A stretch of DNA of 64,000 nt from positions 1,922,001 to 1,986,000 of the forward strand of contig NZ_CP048751.1 in NCBI RefSeq assembly GCF_011064825.1. The letters are read 5' to 3'. The position numbers and the translations under genes are program-made. This DNA is from Brevundimonas mediterranea (GTDB taxonomy: Bacteria; Pseudomonadota; Alphaproteobacteria; Caulobacterales; Caulobacteraceae). A model generated the notes under the pieces. That model was not told the origin of the DNA, did not search any database, and worked only from the letters and a program-made list of their open reading frames with translations. Shown here one piece after another: positions 53,494-63,146 of this stretch (position 1 is its first letter; each line of letters begins with the position of its first letter).

Positions 53494-54699
53494 TCAGACG
53501 CGTTCGATGACGGTGGCGGTGCCCATGCCGCCGCCGATGCACAGGGTGATCAGGGCCGTCGACTTGTTCGAGCGTTCCAGCTCGTCCAGGGCGATGCCGG
53601 TGATCATGGCGCCGGTGGCGCCCAGGGGGTGGCCCATCGAGATGCCGCCGCCGTTCACATTCATCTTGGCGTGGTCGATGTTCAGGGCCTGCATATAGCG
53701 CAGGACGACGGCGGCGAAGGCCTCGTTCAGCTCCCACACGTCGATGTCGTCGGGCGTCATGCCCAGCTTGCCCAGCAGTTTGCGGGTCACATATTCCGGG
53801 CCGGTCAGCATGATCGACGGCTCGGAACCGATTGAGGCGCCGCCCAGGATCTTGGCGCGCGGCTTCAGGCCCAGGGCCTGGCCGGCTTCCAGCGAACCGA
53901 TCAGCACGCCGGCCGAACCGTCGACGATGCCGGACGAGTTGCCGGGGGTGTGGACGTGGTTGACGCGCTCGACCTCGGGGTAGCGTTGGTTGATCACGCT
54001 GTCGAAGGCCATCTCGCCCATCATGGCGAACGACGGGTTCAGGCCGCCCAGGGTCTGCATATCCGTGTTCGGACGAATGGTCTCGTCACGGTCCAGGATG
54101 GTCAGGCCCAGCTGATCCTTGACCGCCAGAACCGAGTTCTTGAACCGGCCCTCGGCCCAGGCCTGGGCGGCGCGCTTGTGGCTCTCCACCGAATAGGCGT
54201 CCACGTCGTCGCGGCTGAAGCCGTATTTGGTGGCGATCATGTCGGCCGACACGCCTTGCGGCACGAAATAGGTGGGGAAGGCCGACGACGGATCGGTCGG
54301 CCAGGCGCCCATGTCCGAACCCATGGGCACGCGGCTCATGGCCTCGACGCCGCCGCCGACGGCGAAGTCGGCCTCGCCGGACTTCACCTTGGCCGTGGCC
54401 ATGTTCACGGCTTCCAGGCCCGAGGCGCAGAAACGGTTGACCTGAACCCCAGCGGTATATTGCGACCAGCCGGCCGAGAGCACCGCCGTGCGGGCGATGT
54501 CGGCGCCCAGTTCGCCCACAGGGGTGACGCAACCCAGGATGACGTCGTCGACCTTAGAGGTGTCCAGGTCGTTGCGGTCGCGCAGGGCCTCCAGAACCTG
54601 GGTGGCCAGGCTGAGGCCGGTGATCTCGTGCAGCGAGCCGTCCTTCTTGCCCTTGCCGCGCGGGGTGCGGACGGCGTCGTAGATATAGGCGTCAGCCAT
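53494..54699 (-). CDS. Acetyl-CoA C-acyltransferase (thiolase, FadA-like)
   Basis: A 401-aa thiolase. The nucleophile is Cys in [11 protein letters not shown] (about residue 91), and the C-terminal [16 protein letters not shown] and [14 protein letters not shown] supply His and the second Cys. It catalyses the last step of beta-oxidation. It is the first gene of the two-gene operon, with a LiuR-like operator upstream at 54809. Confidence 0.95.
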   Translation of the reverse strand: MADAYIYDAVRTPRGKGKKDGSLHEITGLSLATQVLEALRDRNDLDTSKVDDVILGCVTPVGELGADIARTAVLSAGWSQYTAGVQVNRFCASGLEAVNMATAKVKSGEADFAVGGGVEAMSRVPMGSDMGAWPTDPSSAFPTYFVPQGVSADMIATKYGFSRDDVDAYSVESHKRAAQAWAEGRFKNSVLAVKDQLGLTILDRDETIRPNTDMQTLGGLNPSFAMMGEMAFDSVINQRYPEVERVNHVHTPGNSSGIVDGSAGVLIGSLEAGQALGLKPRAKILGGASIGSEPSIMLTGPEYVTRKLLGKLGMTPDDIDVWELNEAFAAVVLRYMQALNIDHAKMNVNGGGISMGHPLGATGAMITGIALDELERSNKSTALITLCIGGGMGTATVIERV

Positions 54700-54808
54700 G
54701 GGCGTGTGTCTCCATTTTGATCCCGGCGCTCAAGGTCCGCCGAATGGGCGAACGTCTCGCGACCTTGGGGGAAGGACGGGTCTAAGCTCGGACGTCAAAA
54801 ACCCTACG

Positions 54809-54824
54809 TTTACGTCAACGTCAA
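54809..54824. promoter_or_regulatory. LiuR-like operator upstream of the thiolase gene
   Basis: TTTACGTCAACGTCAA has the spacing TTn-ACGT-nn-ACGT-nAA of the MerR-family regulator LiuR, which controls branched-chain amino acid and fatty acid degradation genes in proteobacteria. It lies 110 bp upstream of the thiolase start. The interval 54700-54958 otherwise holds no gene. Confidence 0.55.
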
Positions 54825-54958
54825 GTAATAAGCCGCGTGAACGGCCGCGGCGACAGGGCCGCACAAATCCAGATGGTGACCGGTCGGAGGTCGCGCCAGC
54901 CATAAAAGCGCGCAAGGCGCCGGCCACGGCCGTTACGGTCGGGCCGGCTCCGGCTGTG

Positions 54959-55180
54959 TCAGCGCGGCGGAATGCGGGTGGCGCCGCCCGTGATGCGGCA
55001 GGCGTATTCGGTCTCGGGTCGGCCGCTTTGCAGGCCGGTCGGGGTCAGAATGCCCTGACGCTCGGTGCAGCTCGCTTCAAGTCGCTTGAGGTCTTCCTGA
55101 TAGGTGTTCGTCTGGCCCGTCGAGGCGCAGGCTGTCATCAGCGGTGCAGTCATCAGGATGGCGAAGAAGAGGGTGCGCAT
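54959..55180 (-). CDS. Small lipoprotein, unknown function
   Basis: A 73-aa protein starting MRTLFFAILMTAPLMTACAS, with a lipobox (MTAC, Cys 18). The mature part has two further cysteines (EASCTERQG and EYACRITGG), perhaps a disulfide. No family is recognised. It precedes a PQQ-type dehydrogenase on the same strand. Confidence 0.65.
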   Translation of the reverse strand: MRTLFFAILMTAPLMTACASTGQTNTYQEDLKRLEASCTERQGILTPTGLQSGRPETEYACRITGGATRIPPR

Positions 55181-55240
55181 GGTGTCTCCTGTTTTCCGAA
55201 ACGCGTCGGCGTTTCGGTCCTGCCCCCCGGCGCCGCCAGA

Positions 55241-56473
55241 CTACTGCGCGACCGCCAGCCTGACCAGCTTGCCGTCGGCTTCATCGGTGATGGCCCAGAC
55301 CGCGCCGTCCGGCCCCACAGCCACGTCGCGGACGCGTTCGCCCAGGTCGGTGAGCAGCCGCTCCTCGCCGACGACGCGGTTATTTTCGATCACCAGCCGG
55401 GCGATGTGTTTCTCCTTCAGGCCGGCCACCAGCAGATCGCCGTTCCAGCCGGGGAACATGGCGCCCTGATAGAAGGTCGCCCCGCCCGGCGCGATGACCG
55501 GATCCCAGTAATAGACCGGCTGCTCCGTGCCCTGCGCCTGCGTATTGCCGCCCGTGATCTGTCCGCCCGCGTATTCCACGCCATAGGCCGCGTCAGGCCA
55601 GCCATAGTTCAGGCCCGGCTTGTCCAGGTTGACCTCGTCGCCGCCGCGCGTGCCGTGCTCAATGGTCCAGACTGCGCCCGTGCCGGGCTGGACGGCGATC
55701 CCCTGGACGTTGCGATGGCCCAGGCTCCAGATCTCGGGCAGGGCGCCCTCACGGCCGACGAAGGGATTGTCCTGGGGCACGGAGCCGTCGGCGTTGATCC
55801 GGATGGTCTTGCCCATGTGCGAGCCCAGGTCCTGGGCCTGCGCCCGCATCGGCCTGTCGGAGCGTTCGCCCAGGGTGATGAAGAGCTTGCCGTCCGATGC
55901 GAACGCCAGGGACGAGCCGAAATGCTTGTCGCCGTCATAGACGGGCAGGGCGCGGAAGATGACCTGGACGTCCTCCACCCGCGCCCCGTCGTTGGACAGG
56001 CGACCCCGGGCGACTGAGGTGGCGTTGCCGCCATCCCGAGGCTCCGCATAGCTCCAGTAGATCAGCCGGTCCTGGCCGAATCCGGGGCTTGTGATAACGT
56101 CCAGCAGGCCGCCCTGGCCGCGTGCATCGACGCGGGGCAGGCCCTGGACCGGTTCGCCGACCTGGCCCTGGGCGGTGATGATGCGCAGCCGACCGGGCTT
56201 TTCCGTCACCAGCCAGCGCCCGTCAGGCATCAGGGCCAGGCCCCACGGATGCGTCAGGCCCGAGGCGACGACGCTGTGGCTCAGGGCGACGTCGGTCTTC
56301 ACCCCCGGCGCCCGGGTCTGACCGGGGAAGGCGGGCTGCTGGTCGGGGTTGTTGGCCGGCCGGGTCTCCGGCGCGCCCGCCTGGCTTGAGGCCGGAGCGC
56401 TCTCGCCGTTGGCGCCGCAGGAGGCGGCGAGGACGAGCAGGGATGTCGAGGCGGCGAGGACGATCAGGCGCAT
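55241..56473 (-). CDS. PQQ-dependent aldose/sorbosone-type sugar dehydrogenase
   Basis: A 410-aa exported protein with lipobox-like VLAASC. It is a six-bladed propeller of the soluble glucose dehydrogenase/YliI family: HPWGLALMPDGRWLVTEKPG (residues 75-94), GHRNVQGIAVQPGTGA, and IEHGTRGGDEVNLDKPGLNYGWP. The GxxxH-rich calcium/PQQ regions are typical. It probably oxidises sugars with PQQ in the periplasm. Confidence 0.88.
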   Translation of the reverse strand: MRLIVLAASTSLLVLAASCGANGESAPASSQAGAPETRPANNPDQQPAFPGQTRAPGVKTDVALSHSVVASGLTHPWGLALMPDGRWLVTEKPGRLRIITAQGQVGEPVQGLPRVDARGQGGLLDVITSPGFGQDRLIYWSYAEPRDGGNATSVARGRLSNDGARVEDVQVIFRALPVYDGDKHFGSSLAFASDGKLFITLGERSDRPMRAQAQDLGSHMGKTIRINADGSVPQDNPFVGREGALPEIWSLGHRNVQGIAVQPGTGAVWTIEHGTRGGDEVNLDKPGLNYGWPDAAYGVEYAGGQITGGNTQAQGTEQPVYYWDPVIAPGGATFYQGAMFPGWNGDLLVAGLKEKHIARLVIENNRVVGEERLLTDLGERVRDVAVGPDGAVWAITDEADGKLVRLAVAQ

Positions 56474-56694
56474 GGCGGGGGAAGCTCCGGCGAGGTCTTG
56501 AGGGGATCTGGGACGGACTGGGGGCTGACATCGGCAACGACCCCTTCAGCGTTACCGTTCCCGCCGAGGCCTGTCCTGCGCCGCATCGCCGCACGATCTG
56601 CGTCGAGACGACTTGAACCGCGCGCCCGACGGCGATATAGGCACGCCTCTTTCGCGCTGGCCCGAGGTCGCGCGGACGCCCGGAGACGGGATGC

Positions 56695-56771
56695 GACTGG
56701 GTAGCTCAGATGGTTAGAGCGGTGGATTCATAACCCACAGGTCGGCGGTTCGATCCCGCCTCCAGTCACCA
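56695..56771 (+). tRNA. tRNA-Met (anticodon CAT)
   Basis: The cloverleaf folds with acceptor GACTGGG/TCCAGTC, D-arm GCTCAGATGGTTAGAGC, anticodon loop TTCATAA, T-arm GGCGG TTCGATC CCGCC and CCA encoded at the end. Elongator Met is most likely. The CAT anticodon could also be the lysidine-modified Ile2 form, which sequence alone cannot exclude. It is not the initiator type, because it lacks the C1:A72 mismatch. Confidence 0.9.
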
Positions 56772-56845
56772 CCTTCTCATAAGCTCCGATGCCCAAGGGA
56801 AATGGTCCGCCCTTAGAGAGCGGACCGATAGGTTCTGTTGGAATT

Positions 56846-57088
56846 TTATGACCAAATGCCGCCGCAGTACTCGCCGTAATATAGCGCGCTGGCGGTGCGA
56901 TAGCATTGCTTCCAAGCCGTCGTACCGTAGGTATAGCCGCCCAAGTATGTGCAGTAGTCTTCGGGCGGCATGATGCAGACAGGATCTGATGGATCGGCAG
57001 ACGCCACAGTCACGGAAGCAAGCGACGCAGTAGCGGCCATCGCGAGGGCAGCGCTGAACCGGGCGAAGCTCGAACGGAACAATTTCAT
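56846..57088 (-). CDS. Small exported cysteine-rich protein, unknown function
   Basis: An 80-aa protein with a clear signal peptide (SAALAMAATASLASVTVASA, cleavage about residue 31) and a mature part of about 50 residues with four cysteines (PVCIMPPEDYC, WKQCYRT, EYCGGIWS). Two disulfides are likely. AT content is higher than the neighbours. The family is not recognised. Confidence 0.6.
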   Translation of the reverse strand: MKLFRSSFARFSAALAMAATASLASVTVASADPSDPVCIMPPEDYCTYLGGYTYGTTAWKQCYRTASALYYGEYCGGIWS

Positions 57089-57270
57089 TTCATTCCTCCT
57101 GGGGACTATTCCCTAAGAGAGGGAACCATGTTTATAGCCGGCAAGCAACTGTGGGTTTTCTTTTGTTACCTGAAGTTGCGTCTGTGGCAAACGACCTCGC
57201 AGAAGCTCTTTTGGCAACCGGCCCGGTCCTGCCGCGTTCAGCGGCCGACAACCTTGACCGGAGAGACCTC

Positions 57271-57579
57271 ATGACCATCCGAACGAAAGCCCTGCTGACA
57301 GCCGCCGCCGTCCTGTCCCTGGGCGCCGCCGCCTGCACCGAGGCCGAGCAGGAAAAGACCGAAGCCAACGCCGAGGCGGCTGCGGATCGCACCGGCGAAG
57401 TCGCCGCCCAGGCGGGCGAAGTCATCGAGTCCGGCGCCATGAAGGCCGCTCAGGCGGTCGAGACCGGCGCGGGCAATGTCGCCGACGAGTTGGAGGAAAA
57501 CCAGGCCGAGGCCGCCGCCGAGGGCAAGCCCGGCGCCGTCAACCCGAACACCGATCAGCGCGTGCCGGCCGACAACTGA
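57271..57579 (+). CDS. Small lipoprotein, helical and Ala/Glu-rich
   Basis: A 102-aa protein starting MTIRTKALLTAAAVLSLGAA, with a lipobox (GAAAC, Cys 22). The mature part is an Ala/Glu-rich amphipathic helix (EAAADRTGEVAAQAGEVIES). A GGAGAGA ribosome-binding site precedes ATG 57271. Its stop lies 4 bp from the end of the convergent tlpA gene. It is a possible envelope spacer or stress lipoprotein. The function is unknown. Confidence 0.68.
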   Translation: MTIRTKALLTAAAVLSLGAAACTEAEQEKTEANAEAAADRTGEVAAQAGEVIESGAMKAAQAVETGAGNVADELEENQAEAAAEGKPGAVNPNTDQRVPADN

Positions 57580-57583
57580 CGCC

Positions 57584-58247
57584 TCAGGCGCCCGGCGTCG
57601 CCCCGACCGGGGGCGCGCCCTCCGCCAGCAGGGCGTCGATCAGGGCGTGGGCCTCGGGGCTGTTCCAGTCGGCTTCGCCCGAGAAGGTGGCGCGGATACG
57701 GCCTTCGCGATCCAGGAAGATGGTCTGGGGCATCTTGCCCTTGCCCGGAAACTCGAACGGCAGCTGGAATTTGATGTCGCTGTACAGCGGCAGGGGCTCG
57801 TGAACGTCGATGAAGCTCTTGGCGTCGGCCAGGGCGTCGGGCGAGGCGTCGACATTGATCGGCAGGACGATCAGATCCTCGTTGCGCTGATAGGACCGGG
57901 CCAGCTGGGCCAGGGTCGGCATTTCGGTGCGGCATGGCGCGCACCACATGGCCCACAGATTGACCACCACCACCTTGCCCTCGAAGGTCGAGAACCGCAC
58001 GGCCGTGCCGTTGCGGTCGCGGAACATGTATTCCGGCGCGGTCTTCAGCTCGGACGGCGTCTCCAGCGACGCCAGCGGCCCGACGGCGAACCGGGCCAGA
58101 TCGCTTTTCGCGACGGGCGTCGTCTGGGGTTGCGCCTTCTGCCGATGATTGGCGTATAGCGACATCGCCAAGCCGCCGGCGCCGGCGAGCGTGCTGAACA
58201 GCACGAGCGCGCCGACGACCGCCCAGATCGCCTTTCTCGAGCCACTC

Positions 58248-58249
<2 letters not shown>
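57584..58249 (-). CDS. tlpA: TlpA-like membrane-anchored thiol-disulfide reductase
   Basis: A 221-aa protein starting [20 protein letters not shown], with one membrane anchor (residues 6-28), a linker, then a thioredoxin domain. The active site is W-C-A-P-C (about residues 101-105, in [16 protein letters not shown]). TlpA reduces periplasmic thiols, including the copper site of cytochrome oxidase. The ATG at 58249 overlaps the argH start (58248), on the opposite strand. Confidence 0.88.
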
Positions 58250-59680
<1,431 letters not shown>

Positions 59681-59684
<4 letters not shown>

Positions 59685-59911
59685 AAAAGACCCTGATCCT
59701 CGCGGGCCTGCTCGCCCTGTCGGCCGCCGGCTGCGGCCGCATGGCCGACCTGGAATCGCCGGCGCGCGAGACCGAGCGCGCGCCGCGCAGCAGCCGCGCC
59801 CCCGGCCTGCCCGAACCGGCGACCCTGAACCGCCCGTCCAGCAGCGTGCCGATCGACGGCGGTCCCTCCAATCCGATCGGCGCCGGCGCCGCCCAGAACG
59901 ATCCCCGCTAG
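59681..59911 (+). CDS. lptM: Small lipoprotein, LptM-like
   Basis: A 76-aa protein starting [20 protein letters not shown], with lipobox SAAGC (Cys 18) and a Pro/Arg-rich disordered tail. The size, the GCGR start of the mature protein and the location immediately before lysA match the LptM (YifL) group, which assists maturation of the LPS translocon LptD in enterobacteria. The tail is not conserved, so the assignment is inference from position and form. It overlaps argH by 4 bp and ends 6 bp before lysA. Confidence 0.7.
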
Positions 59912-59917
59912 GCCGCC

Positions 59918-61192
59918 TTGCATCATTTCGACCTGAAGGACGGCGCCCTGTACGCCGAGGGCGTCCCGCTCGAGATCATCGCCGACGAGGTGGGGACGCC
60001 CGTCTATGTCTATTCCACCGCGACGCTGAAGCGGCACTACGGCCTGTTGCGCGCCGCCGCCGACGCCCATCGCGAGGCCCTGGGCGAGGCCCTGATCGCC
60101 TTTGCGGTCAAGGCCAACTCCAACCTGTCGGTGCTGGCGACTCTGGCCAAGTTGGGCTCGGGCGCCGACACGGTGTCCGAGGGCGAGATTCGTCGCGCCC
60201 TGGCGGCGGGAATTCCGGCTGACCGGATCATCTTCTCCGGCGTCGGCAAGACGGATGTGGAGATGGTCTTCGCCATCGGCGTCGGCGTGCGCCAGATCAA
60301 TATCGAATCCGGCGCCGAGCTGGATCGGCTGATCGCGGTCGCCGCCCTGATGCAGGCGTCGCCCGCCGTGGCCGTGCGGGTCAATCCGAATGTGGGGGCG
60401 GGCGGCCACGCCAAGATCACCACGGGCGGCAAGGGCGATAAGTTCGGCGTGCCGGTCGAGGAGGCGATGGCCCTGTACGCCCGCGCCTCGGCCTCGCCCT
60501 ATGTCACGCCCGTCGGCCTGGCCTGTCACATCGGCAGCCAGATCAACGACCTGGCCCCGCTGGAGGCCGCCTTCACGGTGCTGGCCCAGATGACCCGCGA
60601 CCTGCGGGCCCAGGGGCATGCGGTGACGCGGCTGGACCTGGGCGGCGGCCTGGGCGTGCCCTATTCGGGCGGGGTCGAACCCCCGTCGCCGGCGGATTAT
60701 GTCGCCATGGCCGCGCGGGTCCTGTCCGGGCTGGACGTCGAGGCGGCGTTCGAGCCGGGGCGTCTGCTGGCCGCCAACGCCGGGGTGCTGCTCAGCCAGG
60801 TGATCCAGGTCAACGAACGCTCGGACGGGCGGCGCTTCCTGGTGCTGGACGCGGCGATGAACGACCTGATGCGCCCGGCCCTGTACGACGCCTTCCACGA
60901 CATCAAGCCGGTCAATCCCCGTCCCGGCGCCGCCCTGTCTCATGACGTGGTGGGGCCGGTCTGCGAGACGGGCGACACCTTTGCGCGCGACCGCAGCCTG
61001 CCGCCGCTGGAGGCCGAGGATCTGGTGGTCTTCACCGGGGCCGGCGCCTATGGGGCCGTCATGGCCAGCGAATACAACAGCCGCCCCCTGGTCCCTGAGG
61101 TTCTGGTCGACGGCGACCAGTGGGCCGTCATTCGGCCGCGCCCCACCTATGAAGACATGCTGGACCGGGAACCCTTCGCCGACTGGCTGTAA
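59918..61192 (+). CDS. lysA: Diaminopimelate decarboxylase
   Basis: A 424-aa PLP enzyme converting meso-diaminopimelate to lysine. The start is TTG 59918 (MHHFDLKDGALYAEG). The PLP lysine is K65 in FAVKANSNLSVL. The HIGSQI and GGGLGVPY loops and the C-terminal CETGDTFARDR motif (Cys of the partner active site) are intact. It is coupled to argH through the intervening lipoprotein gene. Confidence 0.96.
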   Translation: MHHFDLKDGALYAEGVPLEIIADEVGTPVYVYSTATLKRHYGLLRAAADAHREALGEALIAFAVKANSNLSVLATLAKLGSGADTVSEGEIRRALAAGIPADRIIFSGVGKTDVEMVFAIGVGVRQINIESGAELDRLIAVAALMQASPAVAVRVNPNVGAGGHAKITTGGKGDKFGVPVEEAMALYARASASPYVTPVGLACHIGSQINDLAPLEAAFTVLAQMTRDLRAQGHAVTRLDLGGGLGVPYSGGVEPPSPADYVAMAARVLSGLDVEAAFEPGRLLAANAGVLLSQVIQVNERSDGRRFLVLDAAMNDLMRPALYDAFHDIKPVNPRPGAALSHDVVGPVCETGDTFARDRSLPPLEAEDLVVFTGAGAYGAVMASEYNSRPLVPEVLVDGDQWAVIRPRPTYEDMLDREPFADWL

Positions 61193-61209
61193 GGTGGAAT
61201 TGGTCTCGA

Positions 61210-61226
61210 CCGTTATAAAGTAACGG
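61210..61226. promoter_or_regulatory. Palindrome CCGTTA-N5-TAACGG before a membrane protein gene
   Basis: A perfect 6-bp inverted repeat with core GTTATAAAGTAAC, 16 bp upstream of the start at 61242. The core is similar to the Zur consensus GTTATA-n-TATAAC (two or three differences). A related CGTTA-containing palindrome precedes the CDF transporter gene downstream. Confidence 0.45.
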
Positions 61227-61241
61227 AGTATAGCCCCACCC

Positions 61242-61898
61242 ATGTCGCCCGTCTCCGAACCGTCCGTGTTGCTGTCCCTGCTCGGGGGCGGCTTCGTCGC
61301 GGCCTTCCTGCACGCCGCCCTGCCGACCCATTGGCTGCCCTTCACCCTGGTGGGTCGGGCGCAGGGCTGGCGGGCGTCGCGCGTGCTGCTGGCCGTAACG
61401 GCGGCGGGCCTGGCCCATATCGCCTCGACGGCGGTGGTCGGCGGCCTGATCGTGGCGGCGGGCCTGGCGCTGGATCAGTGGGTCGAGGGGCTCCTGCCTC
61501 ATCTGGCGGCGGTGCTGCTGTTCCTGTTCGGCGCCTTCTATCTGGCGCGCGCCACGGTGTTGCGGCCCGCAACGGCGGGCGGCCCGACGATGGAGGCCGC
61601 GCCGCCGGCCGTGTCCGACAAGGCCGCCTTCCTGGGTCTGGTCGCCATGATGGCGGTGTCGCCGGGCGAGGTGCTGCTGCCCATCTATCTGTCTTCGGCC
61701 TCCCAGGGCCTGGCGGCCCTGGCTCTGCTGACCCTGGTCTTCGCCGTCGGCACCATCGCCGGCATGGCGGTGTTCACGGGCCTGGCCAGCGCGGGCGCGT
61801 CGATCCTGCGGATGGAGCGGTGGGCGCGCTATGAGGGGGCGGTGCTGGGCGTGGCCCTGATCGCCCTGGGGCTGGTGATCGTTCTCCAACCGCATTGA
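61242..61898 (+). CDS. Polytopic membrane protein, possible metal transporter
   Basis: A 218-aa protein with about six membrane spans and the intramembrane motif FLHAALPTHWLPFTL (residues 21-35), where two histidines sit in or near the first helix, as in some metal permeases. A second conserved patch is MMAVSPGEVLLPIYLSS. The fold resembles NicO/LysE-type exporters without an exact family match. It sits between lysA and a cation diffusion facilitator, and both are preceded by palindromes. Metal transport is inferred. Confidence 0.6.
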   Translation: MSPVSEPSVLLSLLGGGFVAAFLHAALPTHWLPFTLVGRAQGWRASRVLLAVTAAGLAHIASTAVVGGLIVAAGLALDQWVEGLLPHLAAVLLFLFGAFYLARATVLRPATAGGPTMEAAPPAVSDKAAFLGLVAMMAVSPGEVLLPIYLSSASQGLAALALLTLVFAVGTIAGMAVFTGLASAGASILRMERWARYEGAVLGVALIALGLVIVLQPH

Positions 61899-61909
61899 TG
61901 GGTATTACA

Positions 61910-61932
61910 TGATAACGTTCAATGCGTTATCA
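61910..61932. promoter_or_regulatory. Palindrome TGATAACG-N7-CGTTATCA before the CDF gene
   Basis: A perfect 8-bp inverted repeat with a 7-bp spacer, 44 bp upstream of the CDF start. The size and the promoter-proximal place fit an operator. It contains the same CGTTA half-site as the palindrome at 61210, in opposite orientation. The regulator is unknown. Confidence 0.5.
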
Positions 61933-61976
61933 AGTACCAGCTTGGCCGTTGGCGCAAAGAGCGTATAGGCGAAGCC

Positions 61977-62960
61977 ATGAACGTCTCGCTCGAACACGAC
62001 CATTCCGATCATGGGCACGATCATGATGATCACGGCCATGACTCTTCGCATGGCCATCACCACCATCATCATGGGCATGGGCACGCCCATGGACCGGTGG
62101 ACACCGGCGACTGGCGCTACGCCGTCGGCCTGGTGGTCAATCTGGCCTTCGTGTTCTGCGAGTTCGGCGCGGGCCTGATCGCGGATTCGACCGCCTTGCT
62201 GGCCGACGCCGGGCATAATTTGTCGGATGTCCTGGGCCTGGCCATGGCGGGCGGCGCGGCCTGGCTGGCGCGGCGCGGGGCGCACGGGGCGGCGGGCGGG
62301 CGGCGCACCTACGGCTTCGGCAAGGCCACGGTGCTGGCGGCCCTGGGCAACGCCCTGCTGCTGATCTTCGCCTGCGGGGCCATCGCCTTCGAGGCCGTGC
62401 GGCGTTTTGCAGAACCCGCGCCGGTCGGCTCGGGCGTGATCATGACGGTGGCGGCCATCGGCTTCTTCATCAATCTGGGCACCGCCCTGCTGTTCATGAA
62501 GTCCCAGCACGACCTGAACGCGCGGGGCGCCTATCTGCACATGATGGCCGACGCCGGCGTGTCGCTGGGGGTGGTGGCGGCGGGCGGGCTGATCATGCTG
62601 ACCGGCTGGTCCCTGGTCGATCCGATCGTCAGCCTGGTCATCGTCGCCGTGATCCTGTGGTCGACCTGGGGCTTGCTGAAGGACTCGGTCAATCTGGCCA
62701 TGGACGGGGCGCCCGCCGACGTGGACGTGGCCAAGCTGGAAAAGGCGCTGATGGGGCTGCCGGGCGTGCGCGCGGTCCACGACCTGCACGTCTGGGGCCT
62801 GTCCACGACCGAGACCGCCCTGACGGCCCATCTGGTCCACGACCGCGAGGACGGCGTCGCCCTGCTGATGGAGGCTCAGGCGCTGGCGAAACGCCATTCC
62901 ATCCGCCACACGACGCTTCAGCTGGAAAGCGAGGCCCTGCCGGACTGTCCGGGGTGTTGA
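61977..62960 (+). CDS. Cation diffusion facilitator (CzcD/ZitB-type metal exporter)
   Basis: A 327-aa six-span transporter. The N-terminus has 17 histidines within 38 residues. The zinc-site pairs are H and D in DAGHNLSDV (TM2) and H and D in HMMADAGVSLG (TM5). The C-terminal cytoplasmic domain holds VRAVHDLHVWGLSTTE. It exports Zn, Co or Cd in exchange for protons. The His-rich tail and the palindromic site upstream support metal-responsive expression. Confidence 0.93.
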   Translation: MNVSLEHDHSDHGHDHDDHGHDSSHGHHHHHHGHGHAHGPVDTGDWRYAVGLVVNLAFVFCEFGAGLIADSTALLADAGHNLSDVLGLAMAGGAAWLARRGAHGAAGGRRTYGFGKATVLAALGNALLLIFACGAIAFEAVRRFAEPAPVGSGVIMTVAAIGFFINLGTALLFMKSQHDLNARGAYLHMMADAGVSLGVVAAGGLIMLTGWSLVDPIVSLVIVAVILWSTWGLLKDSVNLAMDGAPADVDVAKLEKALMGLPGVRAVHDLHVWGLSTTETALTAHLVHDREDGVALLMEAQALAKRHSIRHTTLQLESEALPDCPGC

Positions 62961-62980
62961 GTTCCACCCACCCCCACAAC

Positions 62981-63108
62981 CGTCATCCTAGGCCTTGTGC
63001 CTAGGATCCATAGACTCAGGACCCGCCGCATAGCGAAGAGCGGCAAAGTCTGCGCCTCATAGTCCGACACCGGGAGTATGGATCCTAGGCACAAGGCCTA
63101 GGATGACG
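62981..63108. repeat. Long inverted-repeat element with 32-bp perfect arms
   Basis: Arms at 62981-63012 and 63077-63108 are exact inverted copies (beginning CGTCATCCTAGGCCTTGTGC) around 64 bp. It lies between the convergent CDF and murI genes and holds no gene. It could form a long RNA hairpin acting as a bidirectional terminator, or be a MITE-like repeat. Confidence 0.7.
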
Positions 63109-63146
63109 TGCGGTGGCGGAGCACCGCGTCGGCGCCGTGTCCGCCC

